The notes: a model not told the origin generated them from the sequence alone. DNA of 47,881 nucleotides from Gilliamella sp. Lep-s35 (GCF_009795845.1 NZ_WTEX01000018.1:1-47881); one strand, 5' to 3'; positions 22,671 through 32,526 are shown, counted from the first letter of the stretch. Translations and numbers: made by a program.

Positions 22671-22870
22671 AATAAACCAAATAAGATTTTTAATTATTTT
22701 ATCAATATATCCACAATACTCAATTGGTTTTAAGTAAAAACAATTGATTAATCAAATTATTATTTTAGTAATCTATAATGCCCTCTCCCCAAAAGTGGAT
22801 AAAAGTCGCTTCTATTGAAAATAGCTTATTAACTAAACCGTATATATCAGCCAAATTTTAGCACTTTGCT

Positions 22871-25291
22871 TTAGTCGCTCAGATTAATTTCATCTATAGT
22901 CTGCATTATCCTTGTAGTAATAAGCGGTTTAAGTATTTCATTCATTTTTTCAATTTTGGGTATGTTTTCATCACCTTGGTCATCTAAATAACCTTGTTCA
23001 CGCAATGATGCAACTAATGTTGAAAAGACACCTTTATCAAAAAATTCAGGCGCATTAATGCCGTGCAAAACGGATAATCGTTCAGCAATTAATCGACCTT
23101 CTTTTTCTAGCATCGCACGGCTAATTGTTGGTTCTTTTTTTAATAAAGAAAACGCAATAGCATAACGTTGCAAAGTATCTTTAGATGATGCCGCAATTAA
23201 TTGTAATCTGGACATTTTTAAATTATTTAATGTTAATTTATCGTGTGAATAGTTGATAAAGTTTAATTCAGCATACGCATTAATAATTTTATTTACATAT
23301 TCAGTAAGTTGTTCTTCATTATGATAAACAAATAACTCTGATTTAATTAAAGGGAAAAGTAATTTTACTTGTTGTAAAACTTCATCAGGTGAAATTGGGT
23401 TATGTTTGAGCATAATTCTGGCTATGATGGCAGGAATAATCAGTAAATGCTGAATGTTATTGCGATAATAAGTCATTAATACTGCTTGTTCGTTTGTAAG
23501 ACCAACCATTTCCCCCGCTTCATCAGTAGTAATAATGAATTTGCCCATATCTTTGGCATGTTCAAATAATTCTTCTGCTGTTTGCTCTGGAATAGTAATT
23601 AAATTTGAATACGGAATGGCATTTAATAATTTTATTAGGTAATCAATATGTTCTAAAAGTCTGGCTTTGGTTAAAGCTCGCTGATCAGCCGCTAATAAGA
23701 TTGAACAACATAAGTTCATTGCATTAATTGCTGCTGATGAATTGATATGCTCCATAATTTGTTTAGCAAGTAAGTTGGTTGTTGGTGTTAACCATTGTGG
23801 ACGTTGGGTACCTGTTGCTTCGATAGCATCGCGCCATTCTGGAACATGTTGGTTTAGAAATTGATTTAATGGAATAGGTTGACCAAAGTTAACATAACCA
23901 AATCCTAATTTTTTGAGTTTTAAAAATGCTTTGATAGTACGCCATAAACTCTCTTTTTCTTTTTTTGCGCCACGCAATTCGTTAGCATAGGTTGCGACCT
24001 CTAATACATGTTCATAACCAATATAAACAGGAACAATTGCAATAGGTCTTGCATCACCACGTAGTAATGTTTGAATGGTCATCATTAACATACCCGTTTT
24101 AGGATCGAGTAACCGACCTGTACGCGAGCGCCCACCTTCTACAAAATACTCAACAGCATAACCACGAATGAATAACTCGGCTAAATATTCACGAAAAACA
24201 GAAGTGTAGAGTTTATTACCTCGGAACGAACGGCGGATAAAAAACGCACCCAATCGTCTAAAAATAGGACCTGCAGGCCAAAAGTTTAGGTTAATACCTG
24301 CAGCAATATGTGGCGGAACTAAACCTTGTCGATAAAGCACATAAGATAATAATAAGTAGTCCATATGGCTACGGTGACAAGGTGCATAGACAATTTCATG
24401 GCCATTTTGTGCCAATTCACGAACAGGATCGGCATTGGTCACTTTTAGTCCTTGATAAAGTCGATGCCAGGCCCAAGTAAGGACAAAATCTGTCACTCTG
24501 AGCATACGATAAGAAAAATTAGCGGCAATTTCGTTTAAATTAGCTAATGCATTTTTTTTCGCTTTATCAAGAGTGATATTTTTACTTTTTGCTTCTTCTT
24601 GTATGGCTTCTGAAATAACTTGCTTTTTGAGTAAATTATTGAGCATTGCTTGACGAACAGGCAGCTTAGGGCCAATTGAAGCCATACGTTGTTTGGCAAA
24701 ATGAATACGCGCAACTCGTGCCAACTTATGGGCTAACACTGAAAGATCTTGCTCTGCAACATCGATATCTTTAAACGAAACAGTACGAGAAAAGCGTGTA
24801 TAACAGTCTCTTCCTGACGTTATTATTTTTAAAAATTTACTGGTTGCACCAAGCACTTGTAGTGATAACTTTTTTTTGCCTTCTTTATCAGGTCGACGCC
24901 CAAACATGACCGAAACAGGTAACATTTGAATATCAAGATCATGATTTTGTTGATGTGCTGAAATATAATCTCTTAAAATACCAATTGCTTTATTTTTTTG
25001 TTGATTTGATGCAAAAATACCAGGGCCTTTGTCAATATAGATATAAGCTGGAACGTTTTTTCCGTTGATGTCGATACCTATTAATGGATCGGGTAAATTA
25101 AATTGTAAACAAAGTGACCGAATTACCATCAAATCGATTTGAGAGTTGTAAGGTAATACATATAAAATGGGTTTATCGATATCAAGGTCTAATTCTGTTA
25201 TCGGATCAGTAGGAATCGGTTTACTTTTAACAAAAAGTTTTACCAGCATTTGGATAAGAAAAAAATAAACTTTACTCCACCAAGAAAACAT
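22871..25291 (-). CDS. plsB: Glycerol-3-phosphate acyltransferase PlsB
   Basis: Inner-membrane enzyme that adds the first acyl chain to sn-glycerol 3-phosphate, making lysophosphatidic acid. 806 residues (E. coli 807). The acyltransferase motifs run in order: CHRSHMDYLLLS (His and Asp catalytic), FFIRRSFRGNKLY, YFVEGGRSRTGRLL and IVPVYIGYE. The N-terminal (SKPIPTDPITELDLD) and long C-terminal regions of the full-length form are present. It is transcribed divergently from the DauA-like gene across a 471-base gap. No partner gene is beside it. Confidence 0.96.
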   Translation of the reverse strand: MFSWWSKVYFFLIQMLVKLFVKSKPIPTDPITELDLDIDKPILYVLPYNSQIDLMVIRSLCLQFNLPDPLIGIDINGKNVPAYIYIDKGPGIFASNQQKNKAIGILRDYISAHQQNHDLDIQMLPVSVMFGRRPDKEGKKKLSLQVLGATSKFLKIITSGRDCYTRFSRTVSFKDIDVAEQDLSVLAHKLARVARIHFAKQRMASIGPKLPVRQAMLNNLLKKQVISEAIQEEAKSKNITLDKAKKNALANLNEIAANFSYRMLRVTDFVLTWAWHRLYQGLKVTNADPVRELAQNGHEIVYAPCHRSHMDYLLLSYVLYRQGLVPPHIAAGINLNFWPAGPIFRRLGAFFIRRSFRGNKLYTSVFREYLAELFIRGYAVEYFVEGGRSRTGRLLDPKTGMLMMTIQTLLRGDARPIAIVPVYIGYEHVLEVATYANELRGAKKEKESLWRTIKAFLKLKKLGFGYVNFGQPIPLNQFLNQHVPEWRDAIEATGTQRPQWLTPTTNLLAKQIMEHINSSAAINAMNLCCSILLAADQRALTKARLLEHIDYLIKLLNAIPYSNLITIPEQTAEELFEHAKDMGKFIITTDEAGEMVGLTNEQAVLMTYYRNNIQHLLIIPAIIARIMLKHNPISPDEVLQQVKLLFPLIKSELFVYHNEEQLTEYVNKIINAYAELNFINYSHDKLTLNNLKMSRLQLIAASSKDTLQRYAIAFSLLKKEPTISRAMLEKEGRLIAERLSVLHGINAPEFFDKGVFSTLVASLREQGYLDDQGDENIPKIEKMNEILKPLITTRIMQTIDEINLSD

Positions 25292-25762
25292 AAAAAATAA
25301 ACCTCATACTTTTGTATTATTGACATACTTAACTGATTTTAATTATTTAACTTATTAACTAAACAAAATATTTTACTTGTAAAGCTAGATAGTGTTTTGA
25401 TAAATTAAAAAGCAATTAAGTATATACTTATTACCATTTGATTGTTAACAAATTTGCACAATCTTTAGACCATATGATTTTAGATAAATAAAAACTTGAT
25501 TATAACGTTTTATTGCTAGCAACGCCACGAATCTACTCGGCTTTTATCTTCAATATTAATTTTATAAATAAATTTGTGTATTGTACTTTGCATATAAAAA
25601 AATAAAAAAATGAATTATATTTATTAGATAGTAATGTAATTAATCTTTATCTACATAAAGATTCTATAAAAAGAGGTTTATTTTCATAACACACTTTTAT
25701 TTTCTGTAAAAAAGATTATCTTATTAGACACTTAAGATAATTTTCCCCTAATTGATTAAAAA
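25292..25762. other. 471-base divergent gap between plsB and the SulP gene
   Basis: No gene supported. It is very AT-rich and must hold promoters for plsB (minus) and the transporter (plus). One perfect hairpin is present at 25642-25663 (AATCTTTAT / ATAAAGATT, four-base loop), about 100 bases before the transporter ATG. It has no U run and could be an operator or leader structure. I see no confident -35/-10 pair. Confidence 0.5.
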
Positions 25763-27442
25763 ATGAAATTATATGGCCTTTCTAACACTAAAATTAGCTG
25801 TGCATTGATATCTGCATGTATAAGTACCCCTTACAACACTACTCGTTTTATCAAAGATTTAATTGCCGGAATAACTGTTGGTATTATAGCAATACCATTA
25901 GCAATGGCACTGGCAATCGCTAGTGGTGTACCTCCTCAGCATGGCCTATATACTGCAATTATAGCGGGATTTGTAATTGCATTAACAGGTGGTTCAAAGT
26001 TTAGTGTTTCTGGGCCTACAGCAGCCTTTGTAGTTATTTTATATCCTGTGTCATTACAATATGGATTATCGGGGTTATTTATTGCAACATTACTGTCTGG
26101 TATATTTCTTGTATTAATGGGATTGATTCGATTAGGTCGATTAATTGAATATATCCCATTACCGGTTGTATTAGGTTTTACTTCAGGCATTGCTATCACT
26201 ATCGCGACCATGCAAATAAAAGATTTTTTTGGTCTAACACTTGAACATATGCCAGAAAGTTATATTAGTAAAGTTATTGAACTCGCTCAAACACTACCAA
26301 CCATTAATATTGCTGACACAATAGTTGGCGTAATAACATTGATTGTATTAATTGTATGGCCAAAACTTAGGCTTAAAATATCCGGTCATTTACCGGCACT
26401 GATGGCTGGCATTGCTGCCATGTTTATTTTTAATCAATTCGGCTATCAAATTGAAACGATTGGTTCACGATTTACCTATACACTAGCTGATAATACGATA
26501 GGTCATGGCATACCCTCTGTTCTACCAGAGTTTATTTTACCTTGGCAGCATGCTGAGTTTACTTGGGATTGGTCAACATGTACTGCCTTACTACCAATTT
26601 CACTGACCATGGCAATGTTATGTGCAATTGAGTCGTTACTTTGTGCTGTGGTATTAGATGAAATGACACACACTAAACATCACTCAAATAGTGAACTTAT
26701 TGGTCAAGGTTTAGGAAATATTATTGCACCATTTTTTGGTGGAATTTCAGCAACAGCGGCTATTGCACGGTCGGCGGCAAATGTCAAAGCAGGTGCAACT
26801 TCGCCTATTGCCGCTGTTTTGCATTCTTTAGTTGTTTTACTTGCTCTTATTTGCTTTGCACCAGCATTATCATTTATCCCACTTTCTGCTATGGCGGCAT
26901 TATTACTTATCGTGGCATGGAATATGAGTGCTGTTCAACGCGTCATTTATATTATCAAATGCGCGCCTAAAGATGATATTTTAATTATGCTTATTTGCAT
27001 GTCGTTAACAGTCCTATTTGATATGGTGATTGCCATTACACTTGGGATTGTACTTGCCTCAATTTTATTTATGCGTCGTATTGCCCGCATGACTCGCTTA
27101 GTTGAACTTAATCGTAGCGATAATAAAATCTTAGCATTACGCATTAATGGACCACTGTTTTTTGCTGCTGCTGAACGCACATTTTTAGAAATCTATCAAA
27201 AGATTAATGGATATAGACATATAGTACTACAATGGGATGCTGTACCTATTCTTGATGCTGGTGGGCTCAATGCTTTAATACATTTTATTGATGAACTACC
27301 TGAAGATGTTGATTTATCAATTTGTGAGTTACAATTTCAACCACTAAAGACACTAGCTCGTGCAAAAATAGTTCCTATTTCTAATAAACTGATGTTCTAT
27401 TCAACATTAGATGAAGCACTGAAAGATAAAACTAAGCCTTAA
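25763..27442 (+). CDS. dauA: SulP-family C4-dicarboxylate transporter (DauA-like)
   Basis: 559 residues, aligned by eye along its whole length with E. coli DauA (YchM): [20 protein letters not shown] near 31-50, [50 protein letters not shown] and [20 protein letters not shown]. About 12-14 membrane segments occupy residues 30-430. A C-terminal STAS domain follows (about 450-555, with [20 protein letters not shown]). In E. coli DauA takes up succinate, aspartate and fumarate, mostly at acidic pH. A similar role here would support the aspT-asdA pathway, but sulphate or bicarbonate cannot be ruled out by sequence alone. Confidence 0.85.
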   Translation: MKLYGLSNTKISCALISACISTPYNTTRFIKDLIAGITVGIIAIPLAMALAIASGVPPQHGLYTAIIAGFVIALTGGSKFSVSGPTAAFVVILYPVSLQYGLSGLFIATLLSGIFLVLMGLIRLGRLIEYIPLPVVLGFTSGIAITIATMQIKDFFGLTLEHMPESYISKVIELAQTLPTINIADTIVGVITLIVLIVWPKLRLKISGHLPALMAGIAAMFIFNQFGYQIETIGSRFTYTLADNTIGHGIPSVLPEFILPWQHAEFTWDWSTCTALLPISLTMAMLCAIESLLCAVVLDEMTHTKHHSNSELIGQGLGNIIAPFFGGISATAAIARSAANVKAGATSPIAAVLHSLVVLLALICFAPALSFIPLSAMAALLLIVAWNMSAVQRVIYIIKCAPKDDILIMLICMSLTVLFDMVIAITLGIVLASILFMRRIARMTRLVELNRSDNKILALRINGPLFFAAAERTFLEIYQKINGYRHIVLQWDAVPILDAGGLNALIHFIDELPEDVDLSICELQFQPLKTLARAKIVPISNKLMFYSTLDEALKDKTKP

Positions 27443-27624
27443 TAACTAATTCACTGTGCAGTGAAAGTTTGAATAAAACTAATTACTGTGCAGTAAATTG
27501 AGTCTTGACTATCTTTTTTCATTTCCTAAATTATTTTTGATATGTTGTGAACTTAAAATCGGGTAAACTAACAAATAAACTATCAATTAGCTGTAGAAAT
27601 TCCATAAGCAAAGTAGATAATGTA

Positions 27625-28326
27625 ATGAATGAACAATTAAAAACTAATAACCCAAATATCAACACCAAAAGAGCCATTCGTAGTTTTGTTTTAAGGCAAG
27701 GACGTTTAACCAAAGGGCAAGAGCAAGCATTAATCAATTTATGGCCTATCTTTGGTATTGAATATAATGCAAATTCCCCCATTACTTTTGACACAAACAC
27801 ACCTATAGTGCTAGAAATCGGTTTTGGCATGGGAGCTTCGCTTGTTGAAATGGCAAAACAAGCACCCAATAAAATTTTTTTAGGAATTGAAGTGCACAAG
27901 CCCGGTGTTGGTGCTTGTTTAATGGCAATTGAAGAAAACCAATTATCAAACTTAAAAGTAATGTGCCATGATGCTGTAGAAGTATTAGAAAATATGATTC
28001 CTAATCATTCACTAGATAAAGTACAAATCTTTTTCCCTGATCCTTGGCATAAAGCAAGACATAATAAGCGCCGCATTATTCAACCCCAATTTGTACAGTT
28101 AATTCGACAAAAATTAAAATTAGGTGGCATTTTGCATCTTGCAACAGATTGGCAACATTACGCAGAACATATGTTAGAAGTTTTAACCCAAGCGGAAGGA
28201 TTTGAAAATTTATCACCAACGGGAGATTACATTCCTAGACCAGATGATAGGCCAATTACAAAATTTGAAAAACGAGGGAAAAATCTTGGTCATGGTGTTT
28301 GGGATTTGCAATTTATGAAAAAATAA
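27625..28326 (+). CDS. trmB: tRNA (guanine-N7)-methyltransferase TrmB
   Basis: Methylates G46 of tRNA using SAM. 233 residues from the ATG at 27625 (E. coli 239). The frame is open back to a GTG at 27547, but the family starts shortly before [14 protein letters not shown], so the ATG is chosen. Its ribosome site is weak. [17 protein letters not shown] is the SAM-binding loop, and [19 protein letters not shown] is the TrmB signature that holds the tRNA-binding basic residues. In E. coli the gene sits next to mutY and yggL; here it follows the SulP gene. A short hairpin covers its stop codon (28325-28346), without a U run. Confidence 0.93.
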   Translation: MNEQLKTNNPNINTKRAIRSFVLRQGRLTKGQEQALINLWPIFGIEYNANSPITFDTNTPIVLEIGFGMGASLVEMAKQAPNKIFLGIEVHKPGVGACLMAIEENQLSNLKVMCHDAVEVLENMIPNHSLDKVQIFFPDPWHKARHNKRRIIQPQFVQLIRQKLKLGGILHLATDWQHYAEHMLEVLTQAEGFENLSPTGDYIPRPDDRPITKFEKRGKNLGHGVWDLQFMKK

Positions 28327-28348
28327 TGGATAAATAGCAATCCATTAA

Positions 28349-28474
28349 GGAACCATTATACAAAATGAAATAATTGATTTAATTTATTACCGCCGCCCTG
28401 TTGAAGCTTATAACTCAACCCCATTAACACTGGCAAAAATAATCGATTATTCAAGTAGCGTAGTTTTATTTTAG
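28349..28474 (+). other. Short open stretch, possible gene fragment
   Basis: A 41-codon open frame between trmB and the phosphatase, with no ATG and codon use like a real gene. It encodes DLIYYRRPVEAYNSTPLTLA, then KIIDYSSSVVLF. I do not recognise it. It may be a remnant of a lost gene, or chance. Confidence 0.25.
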
Positions 28475-28504
28475 ATTATCTACATAAATAAGGTTGGTTC
28501 AAAA

Positions 28505-29668
28505 ATGATAAACAAGCACTACCAATTAGAAAAAGTTGTTATATTAAGCCGTCATGGTATTCGTACACCGTTACAAAATACACTTGAATTTCTTGAACAA
28601 GTAACACCATTTGAATGGCCTAAATGGCAACATTCCTATGGTTATTTAACAACGCGAGGAGGTGCTTTAGAAGTCTATTTTGGACACTATTTATCGCAAT
28701 GGCTTGAAACCCATAACATAAAACCTTCAGTAACTGCTCCAAAAATATTTGTTTATGCTAATAGCCTACAAAGAACTGTCGCAACCGCACAATTTATTAT
28801 CGCTGGTGCTTATGCTGGTTATGATATTGCAATTAACCATAAATACCCAATCGAAAAGATGGATCCTATTTTTGATCCAAGCCTACGGGATGATTCACCA
28901 GAATTAAAACAAGCGGTATTACATGACATTGAACAAACCAATCAAGCTGAGTCCATTTTTAAAAATTTAGCGCCCGCTTATGAAGTTTTATCTGATATTT
29001 TAGATTATCGACATTCAACATTATATGCCAAACACCAATGTCCATTAGCTGATATTCCGCTTAAGCTTCATCTGGAAAAAAATGAAGAGCCAGCATTACT
29101 TGGCGCACTAGCGATAGGCGCATCAGCGGTTGATGCCTTTGTATTACAATATTATTCAGCTTTTCCTAAAGAACATATTGCATGGGGAAGAATAAATGAC
29201 TTAGCCCAGTGGCAACAAATCGTTCAGCTTCGTAATCAATATATTAATTTAATATGCCACACTAAAACACTGGCAAAACATTCTGCTACGCCCATCATCA
29301 ATACTATAGACAATCTTATGCAACAAGATAATACAGTAAACTTACTTGTAGGGCACGATAGTACAATTGCATCATTGCTAGGGGCATTAGAGTTTGAAAC
29401 TTATCAACTACCAAAGCAATTTGAAAGCACACCAATAGGTGGAAAAGTCGCTTTACAACGTTTTAGACACTTATCTACTGGAGAATACTTTTTTAAAGCT
29501 GAATATATTTATCAAAGCTTTGAACAACTCCATAACGGACAAGTACTGAACGCGGATAATCCACCACAGCATTATCAACTACAACTGAAAAATGCAGCGA
29601 TTAATAATGAGGGTTATTATAGTTGGTCAGATTTTGAGGAACGAATAAAATCTTTCAAAATTAACTAA
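28505..29668 (+). CDS. Histidine-type phosphatase, Agp-like, without signal peptide
   Basis: 387 residues. The histidine phosphatase motif SRHGIRTP starts near 15 and the C-terminal VGHDSTIASLLGAL near 282. It follows E. coli Agp (periplasmic glucose-1-phosphatase) closely: LEVYFGHYLSQWL, YANSLQRTVATAQF, DAFVLQYYSAFP and TPIGGKVALQRF. Unlike Agp it starts directly at MINKHYQLEKVVIL, with no signal sequence. The frame upstream meets a TAG at 28472 with no alternative start that would add one. It has only two cysteines (in HQCPL and LICHT), whereas exported relatives have several for disulphides. So it is probably cytoplasmic. The RHGIRTP form is nearer to phytase/AppA than the RHNLRAP of E. 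coli Agp. Substrate is unknown; a sugar phosphate is plausible given the gal operon that follows. Confidence 0.8.
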   Translation: MINKHYQLEKVVILSRHGIRTPLQNTLEFLEQVTPFEWPKWQHSYGYLTTRGGALEVYFGHYLSQWLETHNIKPSVTAPKIFVYANSLQRTVATAQFIIAGAYAGYDIAINHKYPIEKMDPIFDPSLRDDSPELKQAVLHDIEQTNQAESIFKNLAPAYEVLSDILDYRHSTLYAKHQCPLADIPLKLHLEKNEEPALLGALAIGASAVDAFVLQYYSAFPKEHIAWGRINDLAQWQQIVQLRNQYINLICHTKTLAKHSATPIINTIDNLMQQDNTVNLLVGHDSTIASLLGALEFETYQLPKQFESTPIGGKVALQRFRHLSTGEYFFKAEYIYQSFEQLHNGQVLNADNPPQHYQLQLKNAAINNEGYYSWSDFEERIKSFKIN

Positions 29669-29750
29669 TTATCGTTAAATTATTCAATGTCGCCTAAAAT
29701 TGAATAAGCTAATAACGATAAACAAACAAAGATTATAATAACAAAAATTT

Positions 29751-29966
29751 TGTTAAAAACTTTCAGGAAAGGTATCCGTTTCAGTATAAAACAAACACGA
29801 AATGTAATCGATTTTAAGAAAGATTGCGTTTTATTGGCTAAAATCTATTCTAATTAATTAACCTAAATCTTCTTTTTAAGTAAACCACTCATAAATCATG
29901 ATGGTTATTATCATAAAAAGATTAAGATTATACATAAACACATACCTTTCCTGAAAGTTTTTGACA
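29751..29966. mobile_element. MITE-like element, 216 bp, with 25-bp terminal inverted repeats
   Basis: The left end (29751-29775) and the inverse of the right end (29942-29966) match at 24 of 25 bases. Each starts TGTYAAAAACTTTCAGG from outside. The inside has no coding capacity. Related ends occur at 5318-5358, 18435-18452 and 35882-35917, so this is a family. The ends resemble those beside transposase relics A and B, suggesting a non-autonomous derivative of that element. I see no clear target duplication. It lies directly upstream of the lacY control region, and its right end finishes in TTGACA, a consensus -35. Confidence 0.7.
29802..29817. promoter_or_regulatory. GalR-like operator O1 (inside the MITE)
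   Basis: ATGTAATCGATTTTAA fits the GalR/GalS consensus GTGNAANCGNTTNCAC at 9 of 12 fixed positions. Its centre is 184 bases upstream of O2. It lies inside the mobile element, so it may be chance or a recruited auxiliary site. Confidence 0.35.
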
Positions 29967-29985
29967 GAATCAATTATAACACTTA

Positions 29986-30001
29986 ATGTAAACGATTTCA
30001 T
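29986..30001. promoter_or_regulatory. GalR-like operator O2 (external, about -61.5)
   Basis: ATGTAAACGATTTCAT matches the GalR/GalS consensus at 10 of 12 fixed positions. Its centre is 20 bases from the centre of the CRP site and 99 bases from O3. This is the position of OE in the E. coli gal operon (-60.5). Confidence 0.65.
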
Positions 30002-30002
30002 A

Positions 30003-30024
30003 AAGTGTTATCTAGATCACTTTT
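30003..30024. promoter_or_regulatory. CRP (cAMP receptor protein) site
   Basis: Agrees with the ideal 22-bp CRP palindrome at 19 positions: core TGTTA-TCTAGA-TCACT against TGTGA-N6-TCACA. Its centre (30013.5) is 41.5 bases from the start predicted by the -10 at 30043, the class II position. Confidence 0.75.
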
Positions 30025-30042
30025 TACAACCTTCTTTAATGT

Positions 30043-30048
30043 TATTAT
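30043..30048 (+). promoter_or_regulatory. -10 box of the lacY-galETKM promoter
   Basis: TATTAT (5 of 6 to TATAAT), with a start expected near 30055. There is no good -35, which is usual for a promoter where CRP at -41.5 replaces it. The leader to the lacY ATG would be about 90 bases and contains operator O3. Confidence 0.6.
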
Positions 30049-30084
30049 CGCTTTTAACAAATAACTTTCCTATTCTTAAAAAGA

Positions 30085-30100
30085 ATGTAATCGATTTCTA
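30085..30100. promoter_or_regulatory. GalR-like operator O3 (internal, about +38)
   Basis: ATGTAATCGATTTCTA matches the GalR/GalS consensus at 9 of 12 fixed positions. It is downstream of the predicted start, as OI (+53.5) is in E. coli gal. With O2 it could form a repression loop of 99 bases. Confidence 0.55.
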
Positions 30101-30144
30101 AATGAGTGTGTTAATCATTTAAAGCCTAACAAAGGAAGTTCATT

Positions 30145-31419
30145 ATGAATCAAAAAATAAAATTATCACTAAGTAATAAGAATTATTGGGTATTTAGTAT
30201 CTACTTCTTTCTTTACTTTTTTATTATGGGCGCATATTTCCCATTTTTTCCTGTTTGGTTAAAAATGAATGGTCTAGATGAAGCAAATACTGGATACGTT
30301 TTTTCATTTATTTCATTATTTGCGCTTTTTTTTCAACCTTTGTTTGGATTGATTTCTGACAAATTAGGATTAAAAAAACATCTTCTTTGGATTATCACTC
30401 TACTTCTTGTATTATTTGGACCATTTTTTATATTCGTTTTAGGACCTTTACTTCAATTTAATGTCACTTTAGGCGCCATTGCTGGTGGGCTTTATCTTGG
30501 TATGGTGTTTAGTGGTGGAGCGCCTGCTATTGAAGCTCTAGTTGAAAAAATAAGTCGACGCAGTGGATTTGAGTTTGGACGTAGTCGTATGTTTGGTTGT
30601 TTTGGTTGGGCAATTTGTGCTTCATTTGTTGGAATTATGATTTCTAAAAATGTCAATGCTGTTTATTGGTTATGCTCTGGATTTGCATTGATTCTTCTAT
30701 TTCTAGTCAAAATTGCCGATCCTGCCAAAACGTCAACGACCGAAGTTGTTGAGCAAATGGGATTAAACAAACCTGAACCATTTAATCTAAAACTTGCTAT
30801 TAATTTACTTAAAATGCGTAAAACTTGGTTTTTTATGCTTTACATAATTGGGGTTGCTTGTACTTATGATGTATTTGATCAACAGTTTGCTAACTTTTTT
30901 ACTTCATTTTTTTCTAGTGAGCAAGTGGGTCGAGAAGCATTTGGCTATGTCACAACACTTGGCGAATTCTTAAATGCAACAGTAATGTTTTTTGCACCAC
31001 TGATTGTCATGAAAATAGGCAGTAAAAATACCCTACTCATTGCTGGTACGATTATGTCTATTCGTATCACAGGCTCAGCATTTGCTAGCTCTGCAGTCGA
31101 AGTTGTTATATTAAAAACATTACATATGTTTGAAGCGCCTTTACTACTTGTTGGTGCATTTAAATATATTACCACACACTTCCCTATTCGTTTATCTGCA
31201 ACTGTTTACTTAATTGCATTTTGTTTTGCAAAACAACTATCGATTATGTTTATGTCCATATTTGCCGGCCTAATGTATGTTAAAATAGGTTTTGAAGGAG
31301 CATATTTAGTCCTTGGTTTTATCGCATTTAGTTTTACTCTAATTTCTTCCTTCACATTATCAGGGCGTGGACCATGGGATCTGTGGAAACATAAAAGCAG
31401 TGAAAGGTCTGAAGATTAG
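30145..31419 (+). CDS. lacY: Lactose/galactoside:H+ symporter LacY
   Basis: Major facilitator superfamily permease of the oligosaccharide:H+ symporter family, 424 residues (E. coli 417), 12 helices. [16 protein letters not shown] is nearly the E. coli N-terminus. All the residues known to matter in LacY are kept: the sugar-site Glu in ALVEK and Arg in GRSRMFG (126 and 144 in E. coli), Glu in GEFLNA (269), Arg in MSIRITGSA (302), and His and Glu in KTLHMFEAP (322 and 325). It is the first gene of lacY-galETKM, 45 bases before galE, with AAGGAAG before the ATG. No lacZ or lacI is present. Sugar choice (lactose, melibiose or other galactosides) cannot be settled here. Confidence 0.92.
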   Translation: MNQKIKLSLSNKNYWVFSIYFFLYFFIMGAYFPFFPVWLKMNGLDEANTGYVFSFISLFALFFQPLFGLISDKLGLKKHLLWIITLLLVLFGPFFIFVLGPLLQFNVTLGAIAGGLYLGMVFSGGAPAIEALVEKISRRSGFEFGRSRMFGCFGWAICASFVGIMISKNVNAVYWLCSGFALILLFLVKIADPAKTSTTEVVEQMGLNKPEPFNLKLAINLLKMRKTWFFMLYIIGVACTYDVFDQQFANFFTSFFSSEQVGREAFGYVTTLGEFLNATVMFFAPLIVMKIGSKNTLLIAGTIMSIRITGSAFASSAVEVVILKTLHMFEAPLLLVGAFKYITTHFPIRLSATVYLIAFCFAKQLSIMFMSIFAGLMYVKIGFEGAYLVLGFIAFSFTLISSFTLSGRGPWDLWKHKSSERSED

Positions 31420-31464
31420 CAGACACTCACTATAACTATTATTGAATTAGATGAAGGTTTTATT

Positions 31465-32481
31465 ATGAAAATATTAGTAACTGGTGGTTGTGGGTATATA
31501 GGTAGTCACACATGTGTTCAATTAATTCAATCTGGTTATACGCCAATTGTGCTTGATAATTTATTCAACAGCAAGGCTTCGGTATTAGATAGAATACAAA
31601 CAATCACAGGAAAAAAAGTCGATTTTTATCAAGGTGATGTTTGTGACGCACAATTATTAGCAAAAATATTTGCTGAACATAGCATTAGTGCAGTTATTCA
31701 CTTTGCGGGCCTTAAAGCAGTCGGCGAATCAGTACACAAACCACTTGAATATTATGAAAATAATGTTTACGGCAGTATTGTACTAATGAAGGCAATGCGT
31801 AATGCTGGAGTTAAACAGTTAGTATTTAGTTCATCAGCAACGGTTTATGGTGAGCTTGCGCCAGTTCCTTATGTGGAAACTTTACCACAAGGCTTACCCA
31901 CTAGCCCGTATGGTAAAAGTAAGTTAATGGTTGAACAATGTATTATGGACTTAGCCGTTGCTGAACCTGATTGGTCATTAACTTTACTTCGTTATTTTAA
32001 TCCTGTTGGCGCTCACCCAAGTGGTTTAATGGGTGAAGATCCACTAGGTATTCCTAATAACCTTATGCCATATATCACTCAAGTTGCTGTTGGCAAACGT
32101 GAATCATTAGCCGTTTTTGGTAATGACTACCCAACAACGGATGGTACTTGTGTGCGTGATTTTATCCATGTTGTTGATTTGGCTGATGGACATATTGCAG
32201 CACTCAAAGCCGATCATAACCAACATGGGGTACATATTTACAATTTAGGCTCAGGTGTTGGTTATAGCGTATTACAAGTTATCACCGCTTTTGAAAAAGC
32301 ATCAGGAAAACCACTCAATTGGCATTTTGCGCCAAGGCGTGAAGGGGATTTACCCGCTTTTTGGGCTGATGCAAAAAAAGCGGAACAAAAATTGGGGTGG
32401 AAAACCAAACTCACGCTTGATGATATGGTAAAAGATTCATGGAATTGGCAATCAAATAACCCTCAAGGTTATCCTGATTAA
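31465..32481 (+). CDS. galE: UDP-glucose 4-epimerase GalE
   Basis: NAD-dependent enzyme that interconverts UDP-galactose and UDP-glucose, 338 residues as in E. coli. The Rossmann motif GGCGYIGSH is at 8-16, the catalytic Tyr/Lys pair lies in SPYGKSKLMVE near 149-153 with Ser in FSSSATVYG, and NLGSGVGYSVL is near 260. It is the second gene of the operon, ahead of galT by 45 bases. It lets galactose carbon enter glycolysis and also supplies UDP-galactose for surface sugars. Confidence 0.97.
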   Translation: MKILVTGGCGYIGSHTCVQLIQSGYTPIVLDNLFNSKASVLDRIQTITGKKVDFYQGDVCDAQLLAKIFAEHSISAVIHFAGLKAVGESVHKPLEYYENNVYGSIVLMKAMRNAGVKQLVFSSSATVYGELAPVPYVETLPQGLPTSPYGKSKLMVEQCIMDLAVAEPDWSLTLLRYFNPVGAHPSGLMGEDPLGIPNNLMPYITQVAVGKRESLAVFGNDYPTTDGTCVRDFIHVVDLADGHIAALKADHNQHGVHIYNLGSGVGYSVLQVITAFEKASGKPLNWHFAPRREGDLPAFWADAKKAEQKLGWKTKLTLDDMVKDSWNWQSNNPQGYPD

Positions 32482-32526
32482 ATGATATAAACCAATAAAT
32501 TCAGCAAAATTAAAGAAGAGGTAAAA

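Noticed and set aside
27531-27899. 122-codon minus-strand open frame over trmB
   Set aside because: Overlaps the conserved SAM-binding part of TrmB; no start signals.
29961-29989. Outward promoter from the MITE right end (TTGACA plus 17 bases)
   Set aside because: The -35 is perfect, but TAATGT fits the -10 at only 3 of 6 positions, and a CRP-dependent promoter explains the region better.
29802-30100. Repeated TGTAAWCGATTT motif as a CRISPR-like or iteron array
   Set aside because: Only three copies at unequal spacing (184 and 99 bases), each a dyad of GalR type. They are operators, not an array.
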